A stretch of 64,000 nt of DNA from Strigops habroptila (Eukaryota; Chordata; Aves; Psittaciformes; Psittacidae), in the NCBI RefSeq assembly GCF_004027225.2, contig NC_046358.1:3376720-3440719 (forward strand). The letters are read 5' to 3'. Under the pieces are notes generated by a model. The model had not been told where the DNA came from. It worked only from the letters and a program-made list of their open reading frames with translations, and searched no databases. Position numbers and translations under genes: made by a program. Numbering within the stretch: position 1 is the stretch's first letter; each line of letters starts with the position of its first letter. Below, piece after piece: positions 25,049-38,100 of this stretch.

Positions 25049-25218
25049 CAGAGAAGCTGTGGCTGCCCCAGCCCTGGCAGTGTTCAAGGCCAGGTTGGAC
25101 ACAGGGGCTTGGAGCAACCTGCTCTAGTGGAAGGTGTCCCTGCCCGTGGCAGGGGGTTGGAACTGGATGAGCTTTAAGGTCCCTTCCAAACCCAAGCCAA
25201 TCTGTGATTCTATGATTT
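25049..25218 (+). mobile_element. CR1 LINE fragment, 3' end
   Basis: gcccagagaagctgtggctg through ttcaaggccaggttggacac, ggcttggagcaacctgctct, ttggaactggatgagcttta and terminal tctgtgattctatgattt. Nearly the same subfamily and truncation point as the copy at 16.5 kb. Intergenic, about 1 kb past the predicted SHANK2 3' end. Confidence 0.94.
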
Positions 25219-28200
25219 ACAGTGCAGAACAAAGAACACTTCCCAATTGTCAATCTTTGTTGGTCAAAAAAATGAGATTTGATCATTGCTGTTGTGCTGT
25301 GTGTTGTATCCATGTGTTGCGGGGTATTATGTTCTTGGTTTTCTGTATTTTTCTGTATTTTCCTGTGTTTTGTGGTCTTTCTTTCATTCCTTTTGTGCAA
25401 TACCATGAAACCCCCCAGCAGCTATTCTGGGCTGTCCAGAATAGCTCGGTTATAACAGTACTGCAGGAAATGGGGGTCCAAAAATTGTACGTGCCTTAGT
25501 TTTCAACCCAGTTCAACTACATTGTATTTAACATGAAGAGCTTTATCTTCAAGGTCTTACAGTACCTGCCAAAAAAGAGCTTGTTGTGCTGCGAAGTTCA
25601 TATTGCAGCAGTAGGAAAACTGGTTAGAAAACCTGAGATGATTTCCTTCTCATTTTGAAACATTTTCAGCATCATGAGACTGATTTGAAGTTCTCTGTTC
25701 AAATCATGTAAACAAAGGGGAGGGGAATGAAACGAGACTGTTATTTTTGGTTCGCTTTGCTTCCATAAATCCTTGCTTGGTGTAGTTGACGTGTTGTGTG
25801 TCACAGACAAGGTAACTACAATAAACGAACCAAGTGGACTTGATGCTTTGAAGTCTGAAACAAACTGGTTCTGTAACGCTGACATCTAGTGGAACTCGAT
25901 GGACAGTCTCAGAGCAATAGATGGTCTTTGAAGATACGTATTGATTTGAAACTGCTGTTGTTCTTCCTACAAGGTGGCATTTTAGCCAATCTTTTATTAT
26001 TGAGACTTGGCCTGAATATTTAAGTAAGTCAGAAAACAAAGGCTGACTGTATAGTTGCACACATTATACCCTTGAGATATCTTTAAAGGACTGTAATGGG
26101 TTTTCTAGTTATATGTGGTTGGTTTCTCAGTTTATGTTTGCAATGTTCACGTCTCCATACGCGCCTTCATCTGCATCAAGCACGTGTTGTAATGAGACTA
26201 TGGCTCTGGTCTCCAGTGCTGTAAATCTCGGGCTGTTTTAAGCAGTGTCAGACATTGCAACCTGGTGACCAGCAGATGCTGCAGAGCCAAACTGCACGAG
26301 AGGGCGGGTGTTTGGGTCAGGGATCAGTTGGGAATAGCTGGTGGGTGATTTCCCAGATGGACTTGCAGAACTGTAGTTTGGTTTCTCAAGTAAAAGTTAA
26401 GTTTTCCCTCAGGACTAATGGTAGAAGGAACACGTGCACGTGTGTGAGTTCCTGTGTGCTTTTGATGTAAAGGTGCTTGAACAGCACGTTGGGAATTCAT
26501 GTACAACTAGGACACTGTGTTGCATGTGTTTAGCAGTGTGTTGGATTCTGTGTTGCAGTGTACCTGTTTGCTTGGAATATCTGATGAAAATACAATATAC
26601 AGAAACATGTAATTCATGTTTTGATGGGTTATTTTCCACTGATACCTTTACATTATCCAATTGTCTCTGATCTCCCAGCTTCCTTAGATACTTCAAAGCA
26701 GTTTAAAGCAATTTCTTATAACTTCTGATAAAATAACCTTGTACTAGCTAAAACTGAGCTTTGGGGGAGAGCAGATCACCTCCCTGCTGCACAGCCTTCT
26801 GAAACCTTTGAGTCCTTAAGGATATTCTTCTTCAGCACAAATCCTGAGGGAAACGTTACCTCATTACCACGATGTAAAGAATTCACAGCTCCCTATACGG
26901 GCACCCCATTGTCCATAAGGAATTCAGAGTGCTGCCATGTGTGGTGCTCCCTACCCCCTAGAAAATACTTAGTGAGGAACTGCTGTGATCACTTGTTTCA
27001 TTCTCACCTTGGTGTATCTTGAGGTCCCATTTGATGCTGGTATCAGAGCTTTACAATGTGCAGCAGGGGTGAAGTCCAGGGAGCGCTCCAAGGCTCTCAT
27101 TAGAGGAAACAGAAAAGTGGCTGAGACCAAACTGGAAGTGTCATTGACGTCTTAGTCCATATGAGGTGCTGAAAAATGAACAAAAATAACTTCTTTTATA
27201 CCTGGAAATAATCAAACTTGAGCTCTGTGTCTGACTGTGCAACAGAAATACTCCTGTGATTAGCAGTTTATTTTTTCACCCCAAGCCACGCTGTATCCCC
27301 TGTTCTCCATGTGCTGTCTCAGCAAGTTTCTTCCTTGCAAAGCAGTGGATGTTAGTTTTAATGTGTCCTGCATTCTGTAGGTCTGTTTAATTCACCTGTA
27401 GGAGTTTATAGTGACCCAGTAAGAGACAACGTGCTGTACATTTCACCTGAGGTTGTTTGAAATCTCTACTAATGCTCATCTCCTGCATTACAGAGAAGAC
27501 CTGAAGCGAGGGGAGGTGACCTCCAGGAGATACTTGGCAAGTTTTAGAGAAGAAGTTTACTTTCAGAGAAGAATTCTTCCCATGCTGAGTGTAGTCAAAG
27601 CAGATCATGTACACACCTTGCCTGTTAGTCCACCATTGCTGCACATGTCCTCACACCAACGGTGTTCTCACACTGTTAAGGCAATCTTCAACCCTTTAAA
27701 GAGAAGTCACTAATACTAGACCTAATCCTGTGTGTAGTAACCGTGCTGATGGCAAGGCTGGTTTATTGACAGGGAAGCTCAATATCTCGTATTAAACACT
27801 CCAAAGACCAGTGCAATGGAAACAGGGACAATGTGCTTGTGGCAAATCTCACCGTGAATCAGGACTGCTCTGTTGGAGGTGACAGAAAGGAAGAGAAAAC
27901 TTAGTCTTAATCAAGACATGACAATAAGTAGCCATGCCAAAGGCAAGGCATTGTTCTCAACAAAAGGACCTGGTAACCTGAGTGGGCTGAAGGGTGCTCA
28001 CAGGAGCTCAGCACTAATGGGTACAGTTGGGATCAGTGGGAACCAGTTACTGGTGAGATGCAGTGAGTGGGGATCCCAGCAGGGTTGTAAACAGCTCAGT
28101 CTGTTTAACTAAGCACATCGGAGGCTGGAATGAGCTGTGTCTGCTTTTCCCACTCACAGGAGTGGGTGAAGAGCCAGGAGAGGGATTTTTTTTAACTAAA

Positions 28201-28483
28201 TGGGATGGTGGTGCTAGAAGAACATGTTACCCATTGGAAATGAATAAATTCCAACTGGAACCTGGAATTCCTTACTGTGTGCAGAATGGGGCTGCGGTGT
28301 GGTCTCCTACAAGGAATAGTATGGGATTCACAATCCAGGCCTGATCCTCCCCTCATCCCTTCACCAGCACCCTGCTAACGAGAGTGTAAATCAAGACAAG
28401 CAGCAGCACCTGAGCACCAGCACCTCCACCTCGCCCCTGCTCATCAGCCGTTACCTCCTGGCCAGGTGGATTAGCCACAGGCT

Positions 28484-28587
28484 CATAAAAGGGCAGGACC
28501 AGAAGGTTCTTCCCTCTCCCCTGAGAAGAGCTGGGTCAGAGCTCTGGGGCTGGAAGTCTTGTTCCTTTCCTTGCATCATTTGAGGGT
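28484..28587 (+). promoter_or_regulatory. Possible TATA promoter and short first exon
   Basis: CATAAAAGGG (28484-28493) in a locally GC-richer block is followed about 95 bases later by a good donor-like site, GAGG|GTAAGG (GT at 28586-28587). The arrangement resembles the start of a small transcript or a solo LTR. No downstream exon was identified. Weak inference. Confidence 0.2.
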
Positions 28588-28620
28588 AAGGAGTTTTAAT
28601 TTCAGCCTATTTTGCTTGAG

Positions 28621-28633
28621 TGTGTGTGTGTGT
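28621..28633. repeat. (TG)n microsatellite
   Basis: Short TG run, preceded by tgagtg and ending in tttgcttg. Confidence 0.8.
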
Positions 28634-28705
28634 TTGCTTGTCCTCCTCTTCCAAGCTCTCTAGTGCTGGGTTATGTTATGTCATCCCCCTTCACATACCT
28701 ATCAC

Positions 28706-28763
28706 TGTATGTGCCCTGATAATGTTTGTTCACCTTAGAACAGAAATTATCAGGGCACATACA
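28706..28763. repeat. 18-bp perfect inverted repeat
   Basis: Arms 28706-28723 (tgtatgtgccctgataat) and 28746-28763 are exact reverse complements with a 22-base spacer. Either strand can fold into an 18-bp stem. It may be a remnant of a small hairpin-type mobile element or an unknown structured RNA; no flanking target-site duplication was identified. Confidence 0.85.
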
Positions 28764-31700
28764 AGGGCTGGGGTTTAGTTCAGCTGTAGTGCAAGGATAG
28801 CAGAAAAGTTGTAGCAGTTTCTGTAATGACTGAGCGCTTAAATTTTAGCAAAACATATTAATTTTCATAATTTTTTCAACCATTAAGTAACAGATGAATG
28901 AACCTTTGTAACCAGAGGGTGCCCCATCAGATGAGGAATCTCCTGTCTAGTTCACCACAGTAACAAATCCCATAAAGAATGGTTTTCAGAGATTTGAAAG
29001 GCAAAACCAATACTCACAAACAGAATCCAGTGGGTGGTTGTGGATGATTCACTATGCCCTTGAGGGCACCAGACAAACCTATTAATAAGGACATCAAGGC
29101 TTCCAGCCGGCTGGACTACAACACGTTTGCATTGTGTTTGCTCACTCGCAGTACTGAAAGCACAAGTTCTATCCAGTTATTTGAGACTCCTGGGGTTCTT
29201 ATCAGAGTTTTATCCCTGAATGTAAATAGAAGCTCAAAGAAATCATCCCACAAAAATAAACCAACTTGTTTTGGTTTGTTTGGGCTTTAAGTCCACCTTA
29301 ATTGTGGAACATGCGGGGTTGTAACACTGCCTTATGCAAAGAGGAGAAGCAGCCTCATTAGTCTGGGTGCTGCTCAGAGCTGTGCTGGTTAAGTGGGTTG
29401 GGAATACTGGCAGGACAGCCCATGACTGAGGTGAGGCAAGTGCTGGCTTGTCTGGTGACACAGTCCCTCCTCCTCCACTCAACACTTACAGGGGAAACAG
29501 GAGAACTGCTGTAAGGAGCAGGAGGAAAAGATGGCACGTGGCTACACGCAGAGTATGTAGAGTGATGGCTAAAGGAGTTGTTTAGACTGGGAGTGCTGGA
29601 GCTGTAGCCAAGCTCCGAGAGGTGTAAATCCCTTATTTCATGCATGTACATTGCTGAAATCCTGACTTCAGTGTTTGCCTTTTCTAATTCCTACCTGGGC
29701 TAATAGGTATACCCCAACCTGTATTTTGGTGATGTTAATTTGGTAAGGATTGGATATTTGTCCTGTTTTATACACCTATTAAATTCAGAGACAAATGTTA
29801 CAACAACATCTATGCATTAGGGCTAATAAAGGACAGGATTTAATCAACCATTTCTAATCAGTTTAGAGTCCTTCAACGCTAACAGTGTTTTCTTTATAAT
29901 ATGAATACTTAAGCTCTAGTGTGAGAACATTTGGATCTGTTTGGCTTTTCTGGCTGACAACTCCAAAGCCCAAACCCAACAGCTCAGGTTTACAGCAGGA
30001 CAAGGTTATTCAAGTGCAAATGAGCAGTGAAGCAATTCTAAAAGCAGTAGAGTCAGGTAGAATGAGCTCCCTGGAGTATTTGTTTCTGGATTGCAATGGA
30101 AATAACACCTAATATTTAGTAGAGAAGTGTTGTTATAAACTTGGAATCCTACCAGACTGTATTTGAGTTCTTATATTGCTACATTAAGATAGATTTTGAT
30201 CGCCTTTATCAGTGCTTTGTTGGCCACATTAATGTTTCTAGCACTCTTGTGCAAACACAAGGGAGCCAGAGCCCTAAGAGTTAATTAGGATTAGACCCTC
30301 TCAGTTAATTAGGACTTTTTCTAGCTGGCATAAATAGATGAATTCAGGGTAAGATGAAACATGCAGTTGTTTATATCTTACCAGAAATGGTAATAGCACT
30401 CTAAATGCCTGGGAGCAATAACTGATCTTGGATTTGTGTGTAAGCTACTGACGTGTATCAGGCTGGGATGTGTCCAGGGCTGCTGGACACAGATGAACAA
30501 GTACTTTTGACAGCCACATTAATAATAATAATGTTAGAAGTGGTACAAATGTAAATGAGCACATAATTATCTGGTACTATGTAGATTAAAGGAACATACA
30601 TTGCTGGAGAGAATTAGTGAGTGGGTGAGGTAGGGCCTGGAATGCTCAAGAAATGGCCAACAGACCTGAGAAACATCACCTGTGGACAGAACAACTCTCC
30701 TGCTGTTTCTCAGCACAGCAGCCAAGGGAACATGGGCTGATCCTGCAGATAAAAGTGCTTACCTTTGCTTTAGTAAGGGAGGTAACTTGGCTGCTCTTGG
30801 TTTCTACCATGAAAAATGAGAGCTCTGGTAACGGTTGCTGAGAGGATGGACCTACCCATGAAACAAAGAGCAGCTCCTGGGCTCAGGTCCTGGCAGTGAG
30901 CAGCTGCCTTTCTTCCAGAGCTTCAGCAAATGTAGATTCCTGTCCAAGATTCAACAAAACACCTAATACAATTCTAAGAATGTCTTTGTACAGCAACTAC
31001 TTGTCATAGATCACTGCAGATTTAACTATGATCCAAATATTCTCTAATGGAGATATCAAATACAAAGTTGGCCAAGAGTGCTCATGAACAGTGAGGATAA
31101 TTGCTATTAATAAAAACTATAAAGCTTTTCACCTGACAGTTTCACAACTAGTCTGAGCAAAGGTGATGTTATTTAACCTCTTTGGCCTCACTGCCAAAAT
31201 AGGCAAGACATCGAATTGCATAATTTCTCTCCAGCTTTTGAAGGCATAGAACTTACAAACCTTTTAAAAGAAAATCAGTTAAATAAGATTCTTTTACTGC
31301 CCCAGCTCCTGACTTGGCATTAGCCTGACATTTACTCTCCACTTAAGACTCCTTCTTTTGCATTGGAGCTTGCAGTGCAGCTCACTAACGAATCTTGTTT
31401 GGCTTTTCACTTTCTGTCTCTCTGACTCTTGTATTTTTGCAATATTGTGCACTGCTGAAACCATCTGGAACCCAAAATCTGGAATTTGACACTGAAAATG
31501 CTGACCTGGGAACTCATATGAGGTCTCTGAGGATCATCTTTTCTTATGGTGGGAGTTCTGCTAGAAGTTTATGGTCAGCCAAAACGGGTGCAGCCATCCC
31601 CTGGGCTTTGAGCTGAGCAGTAAGCACAGCTTGGAGGAGGGTAAGGACACCAAAAGCCACTCTTTGATTCTCCAATTGTGATTTAGCCCATCCTCCTTCC

Positions 31701-34700
31701 CCTGCAGAAAGAGGTGAAGGCATCTAAGTGCCCAACTGCATCATTTTCTGCTCTTTGGAGCCTTCATGGAGCAGACTGGCCCCATGCCTCATCTGAAGGC
31801 TACCAACCTGCTGTTTTTAACTCAGAAGTGCCACCATCTCTTTCTCTCTAGGTGAGCGCACAGATAGATCACTGCTGTGTGCACAGCCAGCTCGAATGCA
31901 AGAGGTAACCATCAGCTCCCATTCCCTGTGGGCAGAGCCCCCACCTCTCCCTTTCAGTGGGCTCAGCTAATGGAAAAGCTGTAACAGCAGATTTTATTTG
32001 CTATTTAAATAAGAGTAATTCCTAAATTAATTTTTCCTGGCTCCAAATGGCCATTAAACTCTGTACTAGGCCACCACTCACCTCTTTTTAAGGTTCCCTT
32101 GCTGCATGCAAAGCATTTCCCAGGCAGCTGGAGATGCGTTGCCCCCCTTTTCTGTCCGAGTTTCCCAGATTCTAGGACAAATTTGTCAAGTAAAGCTCTT
32201 TGGATCAATTCAAGATTCCCTTTTTGGAAGCCACCCAAGGCAGTACTCTGCACACTTAGTGTTGCACAGCTGAGATCGATTTTGGTTCTCTTCCACTTTC
32301 CATGTACTAATATATCAATTTCCCTTTCACCACCTAACTTTCTAGCAGTAAATCACAGTACAAGTAGTGGGCTCAGCGTGAGGAGAATCTGAGGAAGCTT
32401 CTTCAAGCTTAGTAAAAATTAAGCACCATGTCATTAGCATCCTGTGGATGCTTAGATATGGACAAGCATGCAATGACATGCCACATTACTGCAGCCTGAA
32501 TCTTGAAGGCTCCATGTCCCTGTGTAACACAGAAAGCATGCAACAAGGTGAATACTAACTACATGAAGTTGCAGCAGTTTTTGAACTTATACCAGAAGGA
32601 ATTAACTTGCTGGTTGGGTATTAAACATCTGTAGGTTGCACTTCGAATGCTCTTATTATAGGCTGAGGTCTCAGAAAATCACAGGTGGCTTTAGGTCTGC
32701 ATTTGCAAAAGCTCTTGTCTAAAAGTAGGTGCTTCAGATGAACATTCTTGGTAACAAGCATTTACTCAATAGAAAGAGGACTTACTTAAAATATAGAATA
32801 TGCTGAGGATTGTAAAGGTTGACTTTCCAGGCTCAGAGGAAAACCTGCAGAGGACACACAGACCACACGCACTACGAAATTTGCACTGGTATGTGTTTTA
32901 TCTCTGCCAAACCACCTCTTTCCTGGGCTTCATTTTGTCGTTTCCCTGCCTCCCACTCCCCTGCCTTGGTTAGAAGTCTAAAGCCAGTTAGGCTGAACCT
33001 CACTATTGAATTAACAATAGTCAGAATTAATAATCAACAGCCACCAGTGTCCTGCAATGGGGGTTTTAATGCAGCTGCAGCTTCTGCCACACCACTGTGG
33101 CAATGCAGGACAGCAAAGGTTATCACCTCTCTGAGCATTTCTCCACCTCCCATGCAACTGCTTTTCAAACTATGTACTTACTGTTGCTAGTGATTATTAC
33201 AGAAATAGGCCAATGAAATATTATACCATAAAGTATTTATATAACAATTACTTTGAGTGGTTTTACTATGTGCTTAATTATAATTAATTTAGAAGAATGA
33301 CTCTTGAGTGTAAAATCAATTGATTACACAGTGAATAAAATGGGTGCTGCTGCTGCCTTCTGTCACCTGAAGCCCCAGCGTGCTTCGGGGTGACACTGGC
33401 ATTGCATTAAGAAGCAATGTGGTGAACTCAAGGTGCCAAGAAAGTAAATGGCTCACCCGAAGTCAGACAGCAAATCAGCAAGACATCCATTACCAGAAAT
33501 GAACAGCTGCTCACATCAGTACCCATGAGGAGGGCTGAGCCAGCCCTGTGATGGTAAATGCAGGTCATTTGGGATGGTATTTTCCAGCAGCAAGTGTTTT
33601 AGATACCTTGAGCAATTACTGCTGATAAATAAGAGCAATCTTAAAGCTTCAGGACTTGACTGCCTCTAATCTCATAGTAGCAACTGTACAATCATAACAC
33701 TGCTACCTAAATATACGTGACAAGATATTAAATCAATGTCATATAGAACATCTTGCTGCACTGTGATAGTGAAATTAGTACTTTAGAGATGAAACTTTCT
33801 CCATCAGGTGAAGCAATCGATGAATAAGCTCCTGAAACTTAATACACATAACACTGGTGACAGTGTCACCTCATTTGTTCTTCCAGTAACTCAATTCCTC
33901 CCCATCTTACTGTGACACAGGAGATGGACACAGCCTGCGGTGTTTCCCCATGATGCTATTTATGAAGATTACCCACAGCAAGTTCACACATGGAGATGTT
34001 TGTTCTTTTCCTTTGAGCTTTTCCCTCCCTGCTAGAAGCTCATTTCTTGCCAGGTGGGGAGTTGTGGCAACATCCTCCAGCCTGTTGGCCCAGACCTCAA
34101 CCCAAAACACATCAAAAGGCCCTTGGCATGGCACCATCCTGCCACCAGGGAGGGCCCAGGGGCTCCTGCCCCCACCACTGGGCTTATCATCCACACTGGC
34201 CCCCTCAAATCTGCCTTTAGCAGCATAAAGCTTTAATAACCCCACCCTCCACCCCTCCCATGCACAAAGCCTAACTGTACCTGCACATCTCCGTCTCACG
34301 TGGTGTGTCTTTATCTGCTAAAGCAATGTGTCTCTCACTGTATTTTAGGACTGGTGATGGTGAGCTCTGAAGCTTTGAATTTCCTGTTAATGTAGTAGCA
34401 TTAAAGAATAATTAGAAGAAGGGTGTTTGTTAGGATTTTCTTCCTTAGCATTTCCAGCAGCACATGGTCAAGTATCAGCTTCTCAGGAAAGGTCAGGATT
34501 AGAAACTGTAGAATATGGGCTTGCCCAGGCAGGAAGGCAGGACACCTTCCTGCAGCTGCTCACAGGAGCAAAGCTTTGACCTAAGGATCCCTGTCATGAC
34601 TAAGAGCAGAACAGCTTTAAAATGATGTCAAAGCTTATTTGGCTGTAGCTGATGGCTGTTTTCAGGAGCACTCGATGCCCTGCAGCCATCAGTATTCCCA

Positions 34701-35111
34701 GAAGCCAGGAGCAACTCCTCTCACCAAAACCACAGCTCACCTGTATTATTTCAGCAGAAGTTACAGGCACATAAAAGACAAAAGAGATCCTGATGCTGAG
34801 ATGTTTATAAAGAGACATTTAAAAAGCATCTCTCCTTTAAGTTCAGCCTAAGTTAAATTTTGCATTAATTATTTCCACATGGGAGTAGGAGTAAAAGACA
34901 AAGGAAGTGAGTTTCTAAGGAAGGAAAGAACTTGGAAGGCAGCAGCAGCAACTTAGAATGGAGGTGCCCTTCACGCCAGCACCAAGCATCCTGCAGCAGC
35001 TCTCTGTAGGCAGTCTGATGTGCTGGATGCAAGCTGGTCCCAGGTAACCTTGAGACAAGATGGAATTATCTGTAACAGACTGACAAAGCAGTTTAAAAAT
35101 ACCAAAATATT

Positions 35112-38100
35112 CCATGCAAATGGTTCAAAAAGTTTATTGAATACTTAATTTACAAAAATCATATCCCTATGAGGTGTTCTAGGCAAAATTGGATAAAATA
35201 AACTGCATAGAAAACCCAACCCTAGTAATGCAAATACAACATGGAAATGAGACAGAAGGAGGAAAAGAAATATATCATGACACACATAGGACATTCATTG
35301 AGGATTGTCCCAACCATCCAAGAATTGGTTCAAACATGATGCCTTCTCCCAAGTTACATTTTACCATTTTATACGGGATTTCTATATTCCCTTGGTCCAA
35401 ATTTACAGTTTATAATAAATCTTTGCATTCTTTCTTAGTTACTGCACCAGTTCTGCCATTCCCATTTGGATCAGAAGGTGGAAAGAGACAGTACATACAC
35501 TGAACACGTGCGCTGTTAGATGCAACTTCCTATCTTTGGTAGGGACCCTAAATCTGCAGTGAAGTCGCTTTCTAGAAGGACAAGAATTTCAGGTTAAGTT
35601 TTGGCAAAGAACAGGTTTAATTGTTATTTAGTAGAACACTACTGGAAGTTTCTGTTGACCACAGGAAAAGTGTAATTGTCTCTTGTAAGGTTTAATTTAT
35701 ATGGGGTTTAAATCTAATTATTTGTATTAACATTCCTTGACTCAAATATGGTTGCATTAAATGTCATTACTGCACAGCCTGTAAGAGCAAAGGATGTACC
35801 GCACACAGCAATTCCATCCTGCCTTTTCCCCCTGTTTAAAGCAGCGAGGCTATTCCTGCAGGTGGTCACACAGATTTGGATGCCAGTTTCCCTTTGAACA
35901 AGGAGGAATCTCGCTGAGTGTCTCAACACTTGTATAATAACTTTTCTAAGTTTTCCTGGGAAAGAGGAGGGTGAAACCAAAACACAAAGTAAAGAAATTT
36001 GGGACAATCGGTGCTAGAGTGTTTGCAGCCCTCCTCTGGGATAACAGGAACAGGAGGAGCAGGAAAACAATAATAATAAAAATCAATGTAAAAGCCAAGG
36101 AACTTCACTTCAAAAGAGAAGGAAAAAGTAACCAGACTGTTTCCTTCCTAACAAACATTAATATTCCATAAATATTGGACAGTATTTGATTAACTGCCAT
36201 TAGCTGCAAATTTCAAGCATTCTCTTTGCTTTGTCAAGCACTATCTGGAAAAGAAAAGATTATGCACCCCCTCAGCCCTCCTCCCTCCTACTTTAGTGGA
36301 AATGCAAATAACCTGCATAGCCATGATTTCCTTAGCTGAAAACATTTAGTGGAAGACTAACTAGACTTACACACTAAGTAAATCTGCTCACTTATGAGTA
36401 AAACATGCAATATTACAACAGACAGCCAGTTGTCCTCCAAAAGGCTTTTTATGACAATTGCTAATTTGGCAGAGAGATGTTTCCAAATGCATGAAAATCA
36501 TTTTAAGAGCCTTAGTGAAGAACATGGTAGTTACAATATATTAGCGATTTCTGTGGCATAAACATTTTAAAAAGCATCAGCAAAGTATTAAATATAAAAG
36601 CAATATGTATATACCCCTCCATCCTCAGAAAAGCATCATGATTTGTAGTGTATTAAGTCAGATTTATTGACTGGGGAATTAAGGCATAACCAGTAGACAA
36701 GAGTCTTCATTGTCTCAGCTCCACATAGTTGGCAGGGAACAACCCGTAGCGGCCTTTGCAGACACCCCTCCACCAGCCATCATCGATCATTTCTATGTTG
36801 GTGATAATGTCATCTGGGTCAAAGGAGATCTCGTCGTCACCCGCTGCAGAGAGAGAGTTGAAGAGGCTCAGTATCCACACAGGGGCAGCTCAGCTACCAA
36901 CCCACCACTGCTAAACACATCACAGACACCCCTCACCTTGCCCTCTCCCATCAGGGCACCGGGCAATGGCAACCTGTAAAGACACTTCCTCATCCTCTGG
37001 CGTGATGGTTCTTACCTACTGCACTTTAAGTGCAACAATTCCTACTTAATGCACTGAGAACCACTTTACTGTCTTGATCTCTCCTCAGAAATAATCAGTC
37101 ACGATTTTCAACAGCTCTGTTTGCCCAGGGTTTAACAGAGTGTTAACAGTTGGTTAAAAGAGATTTTGAGAACTCCCACTCTTTCCAGAAACAGTGGCTA
37201 GTAGTTTTCAGAAGTATTTCAGTGCTATTGCTAAATCACTACATCTTCACAGTTTTATCTCATATATTACTACAAGAGACTACGAGATGGGGGTTGAAAC
37301 TAGATGATCTTAAAGTCCTTTCCAACCCTAACTATTCTATGAAAGCCAAAGGAAAAATCCAGACTTATCTGTGCAGAACAAAGTTTTCAAAGAGCAGGTT
37401 AAAACCAAGAGCTTTGCTTACCAGCTTGATAATCATAAAGGGCTATGGCTGTAATTCCAAGTTCATTTTCATATTCATCATAAGCATTTTCTTCTAGAGA
37501 GAGAGAGAGAGATGATAGGAGAAAAATCAAAAGCATGAAGCACACTAGCTATCACCTGGAGTTCCTTCCTGTGGTGCTCCTCCTTTAATTCCACTGCCAA
37601 CCCACATTGGGCAGGGAACAAACTATGCAGGTTTGACACGTGCTGATGTTCCTTCCGAAGTGGATTTTTTTCCCTACATCGCACAAAATTAAAGCCTGAA
37701 GGAAGTGTCCACAAGTAGGTATTTAATAGGGTATAAAATAGACATGATCAGCCTTTTAACACTTTTGTAAATGTGACAGAACAGCCACTGAGCTCAAGAT
37801 CACTGTGTAAGAGACTATTTAATACAAGTGAAGCATGCATACAGAGGGGAAGATATGGGCCTGTTTTTGTTTAAAAGTCCCAGCTTTTGCTACCACAGCA
37901 AGCAGGTTCATTCTTCACACCTCATTTAGTAGCCAGAAAAACAGGAATTCAAAAAACACTTTATCTTGCAGTTTCAATGAGTTTTGGACATCCTTACTCC
38001 ACTCCATTAAAGGCACACAGCACATCACATCCATTTCAGAGTCCAAGAATTGCTGGCACACTGTTGTGCTTGGCAGGCCAGCGCACATTTTATCTCTGTG

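Larger units (their letters stand above)
24096..35111. other. Intergenic region between convergent SHANK2 and CTTN
   Basis: About 11 kb without a recognisable protein or RNA gene; the open frames are short, lack conserved domains and overlap randomly. Contents seen: a T-tract (24251-24269), one CR1 fragment (25.05 kb), tandem E-boxes (26.43 kb), a TATA-like box with a downstream splice-donor-like site (28.48-28.59 kb), a TG microsatellite (28.62 kb) and an 18-bp perfect inverted repeat (28.71-28.76 kb). Confidence 0.7.
35112..36706 (-). other. CTTN: CTTN 3' UTR (predicted)
   Basis: About 1.6 kb after the TGA stop (36707-36709), to the best distal polyadenylation hexamer at 35133-35138. A second hexamer lies only about 40 bases after the stop (36663-36668), so an unusually short 3' UTR is also possible. 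Boundaries are inferred. Confidence 0.6.

Noticed and set aside
24096-35111. Hidden protein gene between SHANK2 and CTTN
   Set aside because: All open frames are short, lack conserved motifs and have no consistent exon-intron structure.
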